Of a DNA stretch of 64,000 nt, positions 35,337 to 44,329 are shown piece by piece; position 1 is the first letter of the stretch, and every line of letters starts with the position of its first letter. The DNA comes from CAKKQX01 sp963734595 (GTDB lineage: Bacteria > Pseudomonadota > Gammaproteobacteria > Burkholderiales > SG8-41): NCBI GenBank assembly GCA_963734595.1, contig CAVTHV010000007.1:1-64000 (forward strand), in the 5' to 3' direction. The notes beneath the pieces were generated by a model that did not search any database, was not told where the DNA came from, and was given only the letters and a program-made list of their open reading frames with translations. Both the position numbers and the translations under genes were made by a program.

Positions 35337-35945
35337 TTGTTCTCTATCATCGAAGCCGCAGGCTGGCCGATCTGGCCGCTGATCATCTCCTCCATCATCG
35401 CCCTCGCGATCATCGGTGAACGCTTCTGGTCCCTGCGCCAGGCCATCGTCATCCCGAAGAATCTGCTGGCCGAAGTGGCCCAGGAATACCGCCAGAACGG
35501 CGTGAACCCGCAAATGCTGGCGCGTCTGACGGCCGGTTCCCCGCTCGGCCAGGTGTTCGCCGCCGGGCTTAAAAACATCAAGAGCACGCCGGCCATCATG
35601 AAAGAGGCGATCGAGGAGGCCGGGCGCAGCGCGGCGCGCGATCTCGAACGCTTTCTCACGAGCCTCGGCACCATCGCCTCGATCGCCCCGCTGCTCGGTC
35701 TGTTCGGCACCGTCATCGGCATGATCGAGATCTTCGGCTCGCAGACGCCGCAGGGCAGCAACCCGCTGGTGCTCGCCCACGGCATTTCGATCGCGCTCTA
35801 CAACACCGCGCTCGGCCTGGTCGTCGCCGTGCCGAGCATGATTTTCTACCGGCATTTCCGCGCCAAAGTCGATGCCCTGCTGGTCGAGATGGAAATGCAG
35901 GCGATCAAGCTGGTCGAAATCATTCACGGCGAACGCCAGGCGTGA
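35337..35945 (+). CDS. exbB: MotA/TolQ/ExbB proton channel family protein
   Basis: A 202-aa inner-membrane protein of the ExbB/TolQ family, which with ExbD turns the proton gradient into force on a periplasmic partner. The TTG start at 35337 is supported by GGAG 8 nt upstream and by the family-typical MFSIIEAAGWPIWPLI N-terminus. The hallmark stretch is SLGTIASIAPLLGLFGTVIGMIEIF, followed by the last helix LYNTALGLVVAVPSMIFY. It is followed by exbD after 7 nt. Location before lpxK suggests an envelope function, perhaps lipid transport, more than iron uptake. Confidence 0.93.
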   Translation: MFSIIEAAGWPIWPLIISSIIALAIIGERFWSLRQAIVIPKNLLAEVAQEYRQNGVNPQMLARLTAGSPLGQVFAAGLKNIKSTPAIMKEAIEEAGRSAARDLERFLTSLGTIASIAPLLGLFGTVIGMIEIFGSQTPQGSNPLVLAHGISIALYNTALGLVVAVPSMIFYRHFRAKVDALLVEMEMQAIKLVEIIHGERQA

Positions 35946-35952
35946 TCGACCG

Positions 35953-36375
35953 ATGAGATTTCAGTCGCGTTCGTTCCGCGAACCGCCGGAGATCAACTTC
36001 ATCCCGTTGATCGACGTGCTGCTGGTGATCCTGATTTTTCTCATGGTCACCACCACCTACTCGCGCTTCGCCGAGCTGCAGATCAACCTGCCGACCGCCG
36101 ACGCCGGCACCCCGCCACCAGCGCGCCCGGCCCAGATCGACGTCGCCGTCGATCCCCAGGGCAAATACATGATCAACAAATCGCCGGTCGCCTTCAGCGG
36201 GCCGGATGCGTTCAGCCAGGAGTTGAAACGCGCCGCCGGCGACATGAAGGATCCCGTGATCATCATCAACGCCGACGCCAACGCGTCGCACCAGTCGGTG
36301 ATCAACGTCATGGAAGCGGCGCGCATCGCCGGCTACGGCAAGATCACTTTCACCACCCGGGCCGATAAGAAGTAA
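35953..36375 (+). CDS. exbD: ExbD/TolR family protein
   Basis: A 140-aa partner of ExbB with one N-terminal membrane helix, NFIPLIDVLLVILIFLMVTT, holding the conserved proton-path Asp. The periplasmic domain ends with YGKITFTTRADKK. It starts 7 nt after exbB, so the two are translated together. A family D repeat separates it from lpxK. Confidence 0.93.
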   Translation: MRFQSRSFREPPEINFIPLIDVLLVILIFLMVTTTYSRFAELQINLPTADAGTPPPARPAQIDVAVDPQGKYMINKSPVAFSGPDAFSQELKRAAGDMKDPVIIINADANASHQSVINVMEAARIAGYGKITFTTRADKK

Positions 36376-36384
36376 TGCGCGATG

Positions 36385-36462
36385 GGTAATGAGTAATGGG
36401 TGACGGCCTCCTCACCTGATCTTCCTCATTACCCATTACCCATTACCCATCACCCATAACCT
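36385..36462. repeat. Family D inverted repeat before lpxK
   Basis: GATGGGTAATGAGTAATGGG on the left faces CATTACCCATTACCCATTAC on the right, so the arms pair across about 35 bp. The right arm ends CCCATAACCTCGC, and the lpxK ATG follows at once with no Shine-Dalgarno. In RNA the start region would lie at the foot of the hairpin. Confidence 0.85.
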
Positions 36463-36465
36463 CGC

Positions 36466-37464
36466 ATGGCCTGGCTCGAGCGCTACTGGTACCGCAGCAC
36501 CCCGCTGGGGCTGGTTCTCTACCCGCTGAGCCTGCTGTTCCGTCTCGTCGTAGCGCTGCGGCGCGGCCTGTACCGCGCCGGCGTGTTCGGCACCGTGACC
36601 CTGCCGGTTCCAGTCATCGTCGTCGGCAACATCACGGTCGGCGGCACCGGAAAAACGCCGCTCGTGCTGTGGCTGGCAAATTTCCTGCGCGAACGCGGCC
36701 TGCGCCCGGGCATCATCAGCCGCGGCTACGGCGGGCGGGCGGGCACGCCGCAATGCGTCACTGCCGCCAGCGACCCTGCGACCTGTGGTGACGAGCCGCT
36801 GCTGCTCGCACAGCGCGGCGAAGCCCCGGTATGGGTCGGCACCGACCGCGCGGCGGCGGCGCGCGCGCTGCTCGACGCGCATCCGGAATGCGATGTCATC
36901 GTCAGCGACGACGGCCTGCAGCACTACCGTCTCGGGCGCGATATCGAGATCGCGGTAGTCGACGGCACGCGCGGCATCGGCAACGGCCTGATGCTCCCTG
37001 CGGGGCCTTTGCGCGAGCCGCCGTCGCGCCTGACCGCAGTCGACGCCATCATCGTCAACGCCGGCCAGCCGTCCGGCGTCGGGTTCAGGGCCAAAGCGCC
37101 CGCGGCGTTCGCAATGACCCTGCAAAACCGCGGTTTCTACAACCTGCTCAACCCCGACCGCCAGGCCGCACCGGAGCTGTTTCAGAACCGCCGCGTGCAC
37201 GCGGTCGCCGGTATCGGCAATCCCCGGCGCTTTTTCGAGCACCTGCAGCGCCTGGGCATCACGTTCACCGCCCATCCGTTTCCCGACCACTACGCGTTCA
37301 GCGCCCGCGACCTGGCATTTGGCGATGCCGATTTCGTCGTGATGACCGAGAAGGATGCGGTAAAATGCCGCTCATTCGCCACCGAAAAGGACTGGGTGCT
37401 GCGGGTCGACGCCGAAATCGATCCCGCCTTCGGCGAACTGATCATGAAAAAACTGGGGAAGTGA
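36466..37464 (+). CDS. lpxK: Tetraacyldisaccharide 4'-kinase
   Basis: A 332-aa inner-membrane-associated kinase that makes lipid IVA during lipid A synthesis. An N-terminal hydrophobic anchor (PLGLVLYPLSLLFRLVVALR) precedes the P-loop VGNITVGGTGKTPLVLWLA near residue 53. The IISRGYGG and DDGLQHYRLGRDIEI segments are family signatures. It overlaps the Trm112-like gene by a TGATG junction, so the two are translationally coupled. No ribosome site is visible: a family D repeat runs right up to the ATG. Confidence 0.96.
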   Translation: MAWLERYWYRSTPLGLVLYPLSLLFRLVVALRRGLYRAGVFGTVTLPVPVIVVGNITVGGTGKTPLVLWLANFLRERGLRPGIISRGYGGRAGTPQCVTAASDPATCGDEPLLLAQRGEAPVWVGTDRAAAARALLDAHPECDVIVSDDGLQHYRLGRDIEIAVVDGTRGIGNGLMLPAGPLREPPSRLTAVDAIIVNAGQPSGVGFRAKAPAAFAMTLQNRGFYNLLNPDRQAAPELFQNRRVHAVAGIGNPRRFFEHLQRLGITFTAHPFPDHYAFSARDLAFGDADFVVMTEKDAVKCRSFATEKDWVLRVDAEIDPAFGELIMKKLGK

Positions 37465-37643
37465 TGGATTCCAAACTGCTCGATATCCTGGTCTGCCCGC
37501 TGTGCAAGGGGCCGCTGCTTTTCAGGAAAGCCGAAAACGAGCTGGTCTGCAAACCCTGCCGCCTCGGCTACCCGATCAGGGACGACATTCCCGTCATGCT
37601 CGAAGACGAGGCGCGCAAACTGCCGCCCGAAGAAGAGGTGTGA
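37464..37643 (+). CDS. Trm112 family protein (YcaR-like)
   Basis: A 59-aa zinc-ribbon-like protein with LVCPLCKGPL and LVCKPCRLGYPIRDDIPVML: two Cys pairs and the ending characteristic of the YcaR/Trm112 family. Bacterial members sit between lpxK and kdsB, as here. In eukaryotes Trm112 activates methyltransferases; the bacterial role is unproven. Confidence 0.93.
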   Translation: MDSKLLDILVCPLCKGPLLFRKAENELVCKPCRLGYPIRDDIPVMLEDEARKLPPEEEV

Positions 37644-37651
37644 GGCGCGCA

Positions 37652-37713
37652 ATGAGCGATGGGTAAGTGCCAAGGCGCTTTCCCCTCATCCTTCATCCCT
37701 CATCCCTCCGCCC
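37652..37713. repeat. Family D-like repeat before kdsB
   Basis: ATGAGCGATGGGTAAG, then TCATCCTTCATCCCTCATCC after a short spacer: 7-8-nt units of the same style as at 9323 and 26084. The right part stops within 10 nt of the kdsB GTG. Confidence 0.75.
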
Positions 37714-37717
37714 TCAC

Positions 37718-38482
37718 GTGGACTTCACCGTCATCATCCCCGCCCGCTACGCCTCGTCGCGTTTCCCGGGCAAACCGCTTGCCGACATCGCCGGCAAGCC
37801 GATGGTGGTGCACGTTGCGCAACGCGCGGCACAAAGCGGCGCCACTGAAGTGCTGGTCGCCACCGACCACCCCGAAATCGCCGCCGCAGCGAAACAATAC
37901 GGGTTCGAAGCCGTGATGACGCGCGACGACCACGCTTCGGGCACCGACCGGGCGGCGGAAGTCTCGTTGCAGCGCGGCCATGCCGGGGACCATATCGTCG
38001 TCAACGTCCAGGGCGATGAGCCGCTGATCGCGCCTGAATTGATCCGCGCGATGGCGCAGAACCTGCTCGATCACGCCGATGCGGCAGTCTCGACCGCGTG
38101 TCATCCGATCCGGGATGCGGCCGATATGGCCAATCCCAACGTCGTCAAAGTCGTGCTCGATCACCACGGTTACGCACTGTATTTCAGCCGCGCACCGGTT
38201 CCGTATGCGAGAGAGGCGTATGCCGGCGGCATCACCACCGTGCCCGCCGGCTTGCCGGCATACCGCCATATCGGCATCTATGGCTACCGCGCCGGGTTTC
38301 TCAAACGCTATTCCGCGCTTGCCCCATCCCCCCTCGAGCAATTCGAAGCGCTCGAACAACTGCGCGTGCTGTGGCATGGCTACAAGATCAGCGTCGCCGT
38401 GACCCGGGACGCCGCGCCGCCGGGCATCGACACCCCCGAGGATCTGCAGCGTCTCAGGCACCTCCTGCTCCAGCGTTCCTGA
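37718..38482 (+). CDS. kdsB: 3-deoxy-manno-octulosonate cytidylyltransferase
   Basis: A 254-aa enzyme that activates KDO with CTP for the inner core of lipopolysaccharide. The nucleotide-binding start is FTVIIPARYASSRFPGKPL, followed by VLVATDH and VVNVQGDEPLI. The GTG at 37718 begins the family-typical VDFTVIIPARY; no Shine-Dalgarno is seen, because the preceding DNA is repeat sequence. Last gene of the lipid A/KDO run. Confidence 0.95.
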   Translation: MDFTVIIPARYASSRFPGKPLADIAGKPMVVHVAQRAAQSGATEVLVATDHPEIAAAAKQYGFEAVMTRDDHASGTDRAAEVSLQRGHAGDHIVVNVQGDEPLIAPELIRAMAQNLLDHADAAVSTACHPIRDAADMANPNVVKVVLDHHGYALYFSRAPVPYAREAYAGGITTVPAGLPAYRHIGIYGYRAGFLKRYSALAPSPLEQFEALEQLRVLWHGYKISVAVTRDAAPPGIDTPEDLQRLRHLLLQRS

Positions 38483-38517
38483 CGCGGGCGCGGGTTTCGC
38501 CTGCGCGCAAAACCCGC

Positions 38518-38523
38518 TATACT
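38518..38523 (+). promoter_or_regulatory. Candidate -10 box for adk
   Basis: TATACT followed by a T run, 117 nt before the adk ATG. There is no good -35; a motif match only. Confidence 0.3.
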
Positions 38524-38640
38524 CTTTTTTTATACCCGAATTAACCTGTTTTATAGCCCAGGTTGTCCTGCCCGCCGCCGGTTTGAACGCGGCGGCTGCG
38601 ACCAAGCCGGCGCCAACCATCCTCAGGACTACACCCACTC

Positions 38641-39306
38641 ATGCGCATCCTGCTATTAGGCATGCCCGGTGCCGGCAAAGGCACGCAGGCGCAATTTCTG
38701 ATCGAAAAATTCAAAATCCCCCAGATTTCGACCGGCGACATGCTGCGGTCGGCGATCAAGGCCGGGACTCCGCTCGGCATGGAAGCAAAAAAATTCATGG
38801 ACCGTGGCGAACTGGTGCCGGACCACGTCGTGATCGAACTCGTGGAACAACGCGTCAAGAATACAGACTGCGCCAACGGCTTTATCATCGACGGCTTCCC
38901 GCGCACCATCCCGCAGGCCGAAGCGCTGCGCGAAGCCGGCATCGACATCGACTTCGTGATCGAGATCGAGGTCGGCGACCAGGAAATCCTGCGCCGCATG
39001 AGCGGGCGCCGCGTGCACCTGCCCTCGGGTCGCAGCTATCACATCGAATTCAACCCGCCCAAAGTGCCGGGCAAGGACGACGTCACCGGCGAGGACCTGG
39101 TGCAGCGGGCCGACGACCAGGAAGCAACCGTCTGGAAACGCATCGCGACCTATCACTCGCAAACCAAGCCGCTGATCGAGTACTATATGAAATGGGCCGC
39201 GAGCGGCGACCGGCACGCACCGCTTTACGTCAACATCTACGGCCGCGGTTCGGTGCAGCACATCCGGGATAAAATGTTCGCCGCGCTGGCAGCAAAGCAT
39301 AAATGA
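38641..39306 (+). CDS. adk: Adenylate kinase
   Basis: A 221-aa enzyme balancing AMP, ADP and ATP. The P-loop is GMPGAGKGTQA at residue 7, the NMP-binding region STGDMLRSAI, and DGFPRTIPQA near residue 84 are canonical. The LID (near residues 120-160) has no zinc Cys, so it is the usual gram-negative long form. It overlaps the next gene by ATGA. Nearby pfp and hppA fit a nucleotide/pyrophosphate energy cluster. Confidence 0.98.
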   Translation: MRILLLGMPGAGKGTQAQFLIEKFKIPQISTGDMLRSAIKAGTPLGMEAKKFMDRGELVPDHVVIELVEQRVKNTDCANGFIIDGFPRTIPQAEALREAGIDIDFVIEIEVGDQEILRRMSGRRVHLPSGRSYHIEFNPPKVPGKDDVTGEDLVQRADDQEATVWKRIATYHSQTKPLIEYYMKWAASGDRHAPLYVNIYGRGSVQHIRDKMFAALAAKHK

Positions 39307-39677
39307 AAAAAATTCCAGACTTCACCGACGCCGACCGCTGGGTGGTCGAAACCGCGCTGAAAGAGCGCTATGGCAGACGCCCCCAGGTCGAGCTTGCCGA
39401 CAGCGAAATCAAACTCGATCCGGCCGCCGCCGAAATCACGGTGTGCCCGACCTTTTACTGGGAAGAAAACGGCGTCGAGTTCGTGGTATTCAAGGTCGCG
39501 GACAGCCGCTATCGCAGCCAGTTTTATTACTCGATCACCGAGCAATTCGGCACCGGCCATGATTTCGACGACCTTGCGGAGTGCGTGACCACCACGCTCA
39601 AGTTGCAGGCCGACCACGAAAAGGACCGCCTGGGCGTGACTTCCGGGAAAACCGGCGCGGACTTGACCCAACGCTGA
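39303..39677 (+). CDS. Conserved protein of unknown function downstream of adk
   Basis: A 124-aa acidic soluble protein whose ATG overlaps the adk stop by 4 nt, so the two are translationally coupled. It has no signal peptide. The region VCPTFYWEENGVEFVVFKVADSRYR is well formed and not repetitive, and the base use is like that of its neighbours, so it is a real gene. I do not recognise a family. Confidence 0.75.
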   Translation: MKKIPDFTDADRWVVETALKERYGRRPQVELADSEIKLDPAAAEITVCPTFYWEENGVEFVVFKVADSRYRSQFYYSITEQFGTGHDFDDLAECVTTTLKLQADHEKDRLGVTSGKTGADLTQR

Positions 39678-39779
39678 AGCAGCATGCCGTTATGGAGTGC
39701 TAACAGGCTGATTTTGCGTGATTTATCCTGAGTTTTGTGGTAGCATTCGATTCCGGACTCAACCAGCAAAGCCAATCGC

Positions 39780-41042
39780 GTGAGCAAGCAAAACGCCATC
39801 TACGCCCAGTCGGGCGGAGTCACCGCGGTAATCAACGCCACCGCCTGCGGCGTGATCGAAACGGCACGGCGGCACCGCAGCCGGATCGGCAAGGTCTACG
39901 CCGGCCGCGACGGCATCATCGGCGTGTTGACGGAAGACCTGATCGATACTTCGAAAGAAACGCCGGCGGCGATCCGGGCCTTGCGCCACACACCCGCCGG
40001 CGCCTTCGGTTCGTGCCGCTACAAGCTGAAAGGACTCGAGGAAAACCGCGCCCAGTACGAGCGGCTGATCGCGGTATTCAAGGCGCATGACGTCGGCTAC
40101 TTCTTCTACAACGGCGGCAACGATTCCGCCGACACCACGTGGAAAGTGTCGCAGATCTCGGAAAAGCTCGGCTACCCCGTCAACTGCATCGGCATCCCCA
40201 AGACCGTCGACAACGATCTCGTCGGCACCGACAACTGCCCCGGCTTCGGCTCGGTCGCCAAGTATGTGGCCACCGGCATGCTCGAGACGGGCTACGACGT
40301 GGTATCGATGGCGCGCACATCGACCAAGGTGTTCGTGCTCGAAGTGATGGGCCGCAACGCCGGGTGGATCACCGCAGCGTGCGGGCTCGCCGCTCAACGC
40401 GAAGGCGATGCGCCTCATATCCTGCTGTTTCCGGAAATCGCGTTCGACGCCGAGAAATTCCTCGCGCGCGTGGAAGCGGTGGTGAAAGAACACGGCTTTT
40501 GCACAGTCGCCGTTTCGGAAGGGCTCAAGGACGCGAACGGCAAGCTCATGCTGGAATCGGGCCTGAGCGACGCCTTCGGCCACGCGCAACTGGGCGGCGT
40601 GGCACCGGTCATCGCAGGCATGGTCAGGAAACGCTTCGGCTATCGCTGCCACTGGGCGGTCGCGGACTACCTGCAACGCGCCGCGCGCCATATCGCCTCG
40701 AAAACCGACGTGCAGCAGGCTTACGCCGTGGGCAAGGCCGCGGTCGAACTCGCCATCAAGGGCCGCAATGCGGTGATGCCGGTCATCGTGCGCAAATCCG
40801 ACCGGCCCTACAAATGGGCGATCGGCGTGGCCGAACTCAAAGACATCGCCAACCGTGAGAAAACGCTGCCGCGCGACTTCATGACGGATGACTGCTTCCA
40901 TATCTCGGCCAAGGGCCGCCGCTACCTCGCGCCGCTGATCCAGGGCGAAGATCCGCCGCCTTTCAGGAACGGCCTGCCGGTGTACGTGAGGCTCAAGAAC
41001 GCCGCGGTGAAGAAAAAGCTTCACGGCGAATTCAAAATCTGA
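39780..41042 (+). CDS. pfp: PPi-dependent 6-phosphofructokinase
   Basis: A 420-aa phosphofructokinase of the pyrophosphate-using type, which interconverts fructose 6-phosphate and fructose 1,6-bisphosphate reversibly. The phosphate-donor site reads GGNDSADT (residues 112-119) and PKTVDND (140-146). Lys in the second is the mark of PPi rather than ATP use. The sugar-phosphate site is MGRNAGW at 190. The start is GTG. It lies one short gene away from the H+-pyrophosphatase, linking glycolytic flux and the PPi pool. Confidence 0.95.
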   Translation: MSKQNAIYAQSGGVTAVINATACGVIETARRHRSRIGKVYAGRDGIIGVLTEDLIDTSKETPAAIRALRHTPAGAFGSCRYKLKGLEENRAQYERLIAVFKAHDVGYFFYNGGNDSADTTWKVSQISEKLGYPVNCIGIPKTVDNDLVGTDNCPGFGSVAKYVATGMLETGYDVVSMARTSTKVFVLEVMGRNAGWITAACGLAAQREGDAPHILLFPEIAFDAEKFLARVEAVVKEHGFCTVAVSEGLKDANGKLMLESGLSDAFGHAQLGGVAPVIAGMVRKRFGYRCHWAVADYLQRAARHIASKTDVQQAYAVGKAAVELAIKGRNAVMPVIVRKSDRPYKWAIGVAELKDIANREKTLPRDFMTDDCFHISAKGRRYLAPLIQGEDPPPFRNGLPVYVRLKNAAVKKKLHGEFKI

Positions 41043-41068
41043 AGACCTGTGCGGTTCGATCGGACTTT

Positions 41069-41290
41069 ATGACCCTTGAGCGGGCGCGGCAATTATTGGA
41101 GGTGCAAGCCGACTTCGGAGGGTTTTATAATGCGAATTCGTCCAAGCTGATCCTGTCCGAAGTGATGCGGGAGCACGGCCAGCAGGCGGTGGACGAACTG
41201 ATTATCGGGCTCGAACTCGACCGGATTTTCGGGTTCCGGCCGGGCACGCGTTTCACAGGCGGCCTTGCGCTGGATCAGAATAAGAAATAG
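41069..41290 (+). CDS. Small conserved protein between pfp and hppA
   Basis: A 73-aa soluble protein: MTLERARQLLEVQADFGGFY, then helical LSEVMREHGQQAVDELI and ELDRIFGFRPGTRF. No signal or membrane part. Spacing of 26 nt after pfp and 67 nt before hppA suggests shared expression. Function unknown; it could modulate one of its neighbours. Confidence 0.7.
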   Translation: MTLERARQLLEVQADFGGFYNANSSKLILSEVMREHGQQAVDELIIGLELDRIFGFRPGTRFTGGLALDQNKK

Positions 41291-41357
41291 TTTTTACAAT
41301 CAACGTATTAATGGCAAAACGGCCTGCCTTAACGGCCGATAATCAACGGGAGCAATC

Positions 41358-43406
41358 ATGTCTGGTGGTCTGTTAATCGCGCTATTCTGCGCCCTTGCCG
41401 CGCTCGTTTACGGCGGATATTCGATAAAGTGGGTTCTCGCCCAGCCCAGCGGCAACGACCGCATGCGCGAGATCGCCGCGGCGATTCAGCAGGGCGCGTC
41501 GGCGTACCTCAACCGTCAGTACACGACGATCGGCATCGTCGGCATCATCCTCTTCGTCGTCATCGGCTTCGCGCTCAAATCGTGGACGACCGCAGTCGGC
41601 TTCGCGGTCGGCGCAATATTGTCGGGGCTCACCGGTTACATCGGCATGAATGTCTCGGTGCGCGCCAACGTGCGCACCGCGGAAGCCGCGCGCACCGGCC
41701 TCAATGAAGCGCTCGCCATCGCCTTCCGCGGCGGCGCCATCACCGGCATGCTGGTGGTCGGCCTGGCGCTGCTGGGCGTCACGCTGTTTTTCTGGGTGCT
41801 CCTCGGCAGCGCGGAGCACGGCGCCTCGATCAAGAAAATCGCGGAACCGCTGGTGGGCCTCGCGTTCGGCGGCTCGCTGATCTCGATCTTCGCCCGTCTC
41901 GGCGGCGGCATTTTCACCAAGGGCGCCGACGTCGGTGCCGACCTGGTGGGCAAAGTCGAAGCCGGCATTCCTGAAGACGACCCGCGCAACCCCGCCGTGA
42001 TCGCCGACAACGTCGGTGACAACGTCGGCGATTGCGCCGGCATGGCCGCCGACCTGTTCGAAACCTATGCCGTGACCATCATCGCCACCATGCTGCTCGG
42101 CGCGCTGCTGCTGTCCAAGCCGGAAGTCGCGCTCACCGCCGCCACTTACCCGCTGGTGCTGGGCGGCGTTTCCATCATCGGTTCCATCATCGGCTGTTTC
42201 TTCGTCAAGGTTTCGCCCGGCGCCAAGATCATGAGCGCGCTCTACAAAGGCGTGATCGTGTCCGGCGTGGTCGCCGCGATCGGCTTCGTTGCCGTGACCT
42301 ACACCATGATGGGCGACATCGGCGTGCAATACCCCGAACTCTCGCCGCTCAAGCTGCTCGGCTCCGCCCTCGTCGGCCTGGTGCTGACCGCGCTGATGGT
42401 GGTGATCACCGAGTACTACACCGCGACCGAGTTCGCGCCGGTGCGCCACGTCGCCGCCGCCTCCACCACGGGGCACGCGACCAACATCATCGCCGGCCTC
42501 GGCGTGTCGATGAAATCCACGGCATGGCCGGTGCTTGCGGTGTGCGCCAGCATCTGGGCCGCGCACGCGATGGCCGGCCTCTACGGCATCGCCATCGCCG
42601 CGACCGCGATGCTGTCGATGACCGGCATCATCGTCGCGCTCGACGCCTACGGCCCGATCACCGACAACGCCGGCGGCATCGCCGAGATGGCGGACCTGCC
42701 GAAGGAAGTGCGCGCCATCACCGACCCGCTGGACGCGGTGGGCAACACCACCAAGGCGGTGACCAAGGGTTACGCGATCGGCTCGGCGGGACTCGCCGCG
42801 CTGGTGCTGTTCGCCGACTACACCCACGCGCTCGAAGCCGCCGGGAAATCGGTGTCGTTCGACCTCTCCAATCACATGGTGATCATCGGCCTCTTCATCG
42901 GCGGCCTCGCGCCTTATCTGTTCGGCGCCATGGCGATGGAAGCGGTCGGCCGCGCCGCGGGCTCCGTGGTGGTCGAGGTGCGCCGCCAGTTCAAGGAAAT
43001 CAAGGGCATCATGGAAGGCACGGCCAAGCCCGATTACTCGCGCGCGGTCGACATGCTGACCCGCTCCGCGATCAAGGAAATGATCGTGCCGTCCCTGCTG
43101 CCGGTGCTGGTGCCGGTGGTGGTCGGCATCGCGCTCGGGCCGCAGGCGCTGGGCGGCGTGCTGATGGGCTCCATCATCACCGGCCTGTTCGTCGCGATCT
43201 CGATGACGACCGGCGGCGGCGCGTGGGACAACGCCAAGAAATACATCGAGGACGGCAACCACGGCGGCAAGGGTTCCGACGCCCACAAGGCGGCGGTGAC
43301 CGGCGACACCGTCGGCGACCCCTACAAGGATACGGCCGGCCCGGCGATCAACCCGCTGATCAAGATCATCAACATCGTGGCGCTGCTGATCGTGCCGCTG
43401 CTGTAA
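41358..43406 (+). CDS. hppA: K(+)-insensitive proton-pumping pyrophosphatase
   Basis: A 682-aa membrane pump with about 16 helices that hydrolyses PPi to move protons. The PPi-binding segments GADVGADLVGKVEAGIPEDD and NPAVIADNVGDNVGDCAGMA are intact (about residues 190-230). At GNTTKAVTKG (about 462-471) Lys replaces the Ala of potassium-dependent enzymes, marking a K+-independent proton pump. GGAG before the ATG is the ribosome site. With Pfp it lets PPi made in biosynthesis drive transport or glycolysis. Confidence 0.97.
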   Translation: MSGGLLIALFCALAALVYGGYSIKWVLAQPSGNDRMREIAAAIQQGASAYLNRQYTTIGIVGIILFVVIGFALKSWTTAVGFAVGAILSGLTGYIGMNVSVRANVRTAEAARTGLNEALAIAFRGGAITGMLVVGLALLGVTLFFWVLLGSAEHGASIKKIAEPLVGLAFGGSLISIFARLGGGIFTKGADVGADLVGKVEAGIPEDDPRNPAVIADNVGDNVGDCAGMAADLFETYAVTIIATMLLGALLLSKPEVALTAATYPLVLGGVSIIGSIIGCFFVKVSPGAKIMSALYKGVIVSGVVAAIGFVAVTYTMMGDIGVQYPELSPLKLLGSALVGLVLTALMVVITEYYTATEFAPVRHVAAASTTGHATNIIAGLGVSMKSTAWPVLAVCASIWAAHAMAGLYGIAIAATAMLSMTGIIVALDAYGPITDNAGGIAEMADLPKEVRAITDPLDAVGNTTKAVTKGYAIGSAGLAALVLFADYTHALEAAGKSVSFDLSNHMVIIGLFIGGLAPYLFGAMAMEAVGRAAGSVVVEVRRQFKEIKGIMEGTAKPDYSRAVDMLTRSAIKEMIVPSLLPVLVPVVVGIALGPQALGGVLMGSIITGLFVAISMTTGGGAWDNAKKYIEDGNHGGKGSDAHKAAVTGDTVGDPYKDTAGPAINPLIKIINIVALLIVPLL

Positions 43407-43533
43407 CAGGACCGCGGCTCTGATTCACGCGGCCAGCGGGCAACTGCCGGCCGTTTGCATTTCTGCCGCATGATTGGCGTACCCGCCCTGCGTCTGGGTG
43501 TACTCATCCCTGACAGTCAGGGAAAGACTCTCA

Positions 43534-44058
43534 ATGAAATATTCTCTCGGCGACCGCAAGGTCCTCTGCAGGGGCGACTACTACATCGCGCACAACGCCA
43601 CCGTCATCGGCGCGGTCGTGCTCGAAAACAACGCCAGCATCTGGTTCAACTGCGTGGTGCGCGGCGACAACGACGTCATTACGATCGGCGAAAACGCCCA
43701 GTTGCAGGACGGCTGCGTGGTGCACACCGATCCCGGCCTTCCCGTCACGCTCGGCACGAACGTCAGCGTGGGACACATGGCGATGCTGCACGGCTGCACC
43801 ATCGGCGAAGGCAGCCTGATCGGCATCAAGAGCGTGATCCTCAACGGCGCGAAAATCGGGAAGAACTGCCTGATCGGCGCCAATTCCCTGATCGCGGAGG
43901 GCAAGCAAATTCCGGACGGGTCGCTGGTCATCGGCTCGCCCGGCAAGGTGGTGCGGCAGCTGAGTCCGGAGGAAATCCGGAACATCAACAGCTTCGCCGA
44001 CCATTACGTGAAGAGATTCAAGCTCTACCAGCGCGACTTCAGACCCGACGAGTCGTAA
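43534..44058 (+). CDS. Gamma carbonic anhydrase family protein
   Basis: A 174-aa left-handed beta-helix protein with hexapeptide repeats (for example VIGAVVLENNASIWFNCVV). The three candidate zinc His are in CVVHTD and VGHMAMLHGC. AGGGA about 10 nt before the ATG is the ribosome site. Many YrdA-type members have weak or unproven anhydrase activity, so the catalytic call is tentative. A small conserved gene follows. Confidence 0.9.
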   Translation: MKYSLGDRKVLCRGDYYIAHNATVIGAVVLENNASIWFNCVVRGDNDVITIGENAQLQDGCVVHTDPGLPVTLGTNVSVGHMAMLHGCTIGEGSLIGIKSVILNGAKIGKNCLIGANSLIAEGKQIPDGSLVIGSPGKVVRQLSPEEIRNINSFADHYVKRFKLYQRDFRPDES

Positions 44059-44096
44059 CGACCCCTGCAGCCCGACCAGCAGCGAGGACCCGGCAC

Positions 44097-44324
44097 TTGA
44101 ACAAATACGGCTTCAAAATCAGGACCCGCGGCGGCATGCTTGTCGAGAACCTCATGGTGCAGGCGCGCGACCGCCCGGAAGCCGAGAACAAGATCGGCCA
44201 GATTTATCACCACTGCGAAATCCTCGAATGCCGCGAACTCGCGCCGGCCACCAAGGGCGAAGGGCTCGACCTCGAAGAGATGATTTCGCTGATCGGCAGG
44301 CAGGAAGAGCCGAAACCGGACTGA
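44097..44324 (+). CDS. Small conserved protein of unknown function
   Basis: A 75-aa protein with a TTG start and GAGG 9 nt upstream: NKYGFKIRTRGGMLVENLMVQARD, then HCEILECREL with two Cys. No signal. It lies 38 nt after the carbonic anhydrase-like gene and is convergent with parA, 5 nt apart. I cannot name a family. Confidence 0.7.
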   Translation: MNKYGFKIRTRGGMLVENLMVQARDRPEAENKIGQIYHHCEILECRELAPATKGEGLDLEEMISLIGRQEEPKPD

Positions 44325-44329
44325 GGCTG

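Noticed and set aside
41382..43286. A 634-codon frame antisense to hppA
   Set aside because: Shadow of a strongly conserved pump gene, with a His/Asp/Gly-biased composition typical of reversed GC-rich codons.
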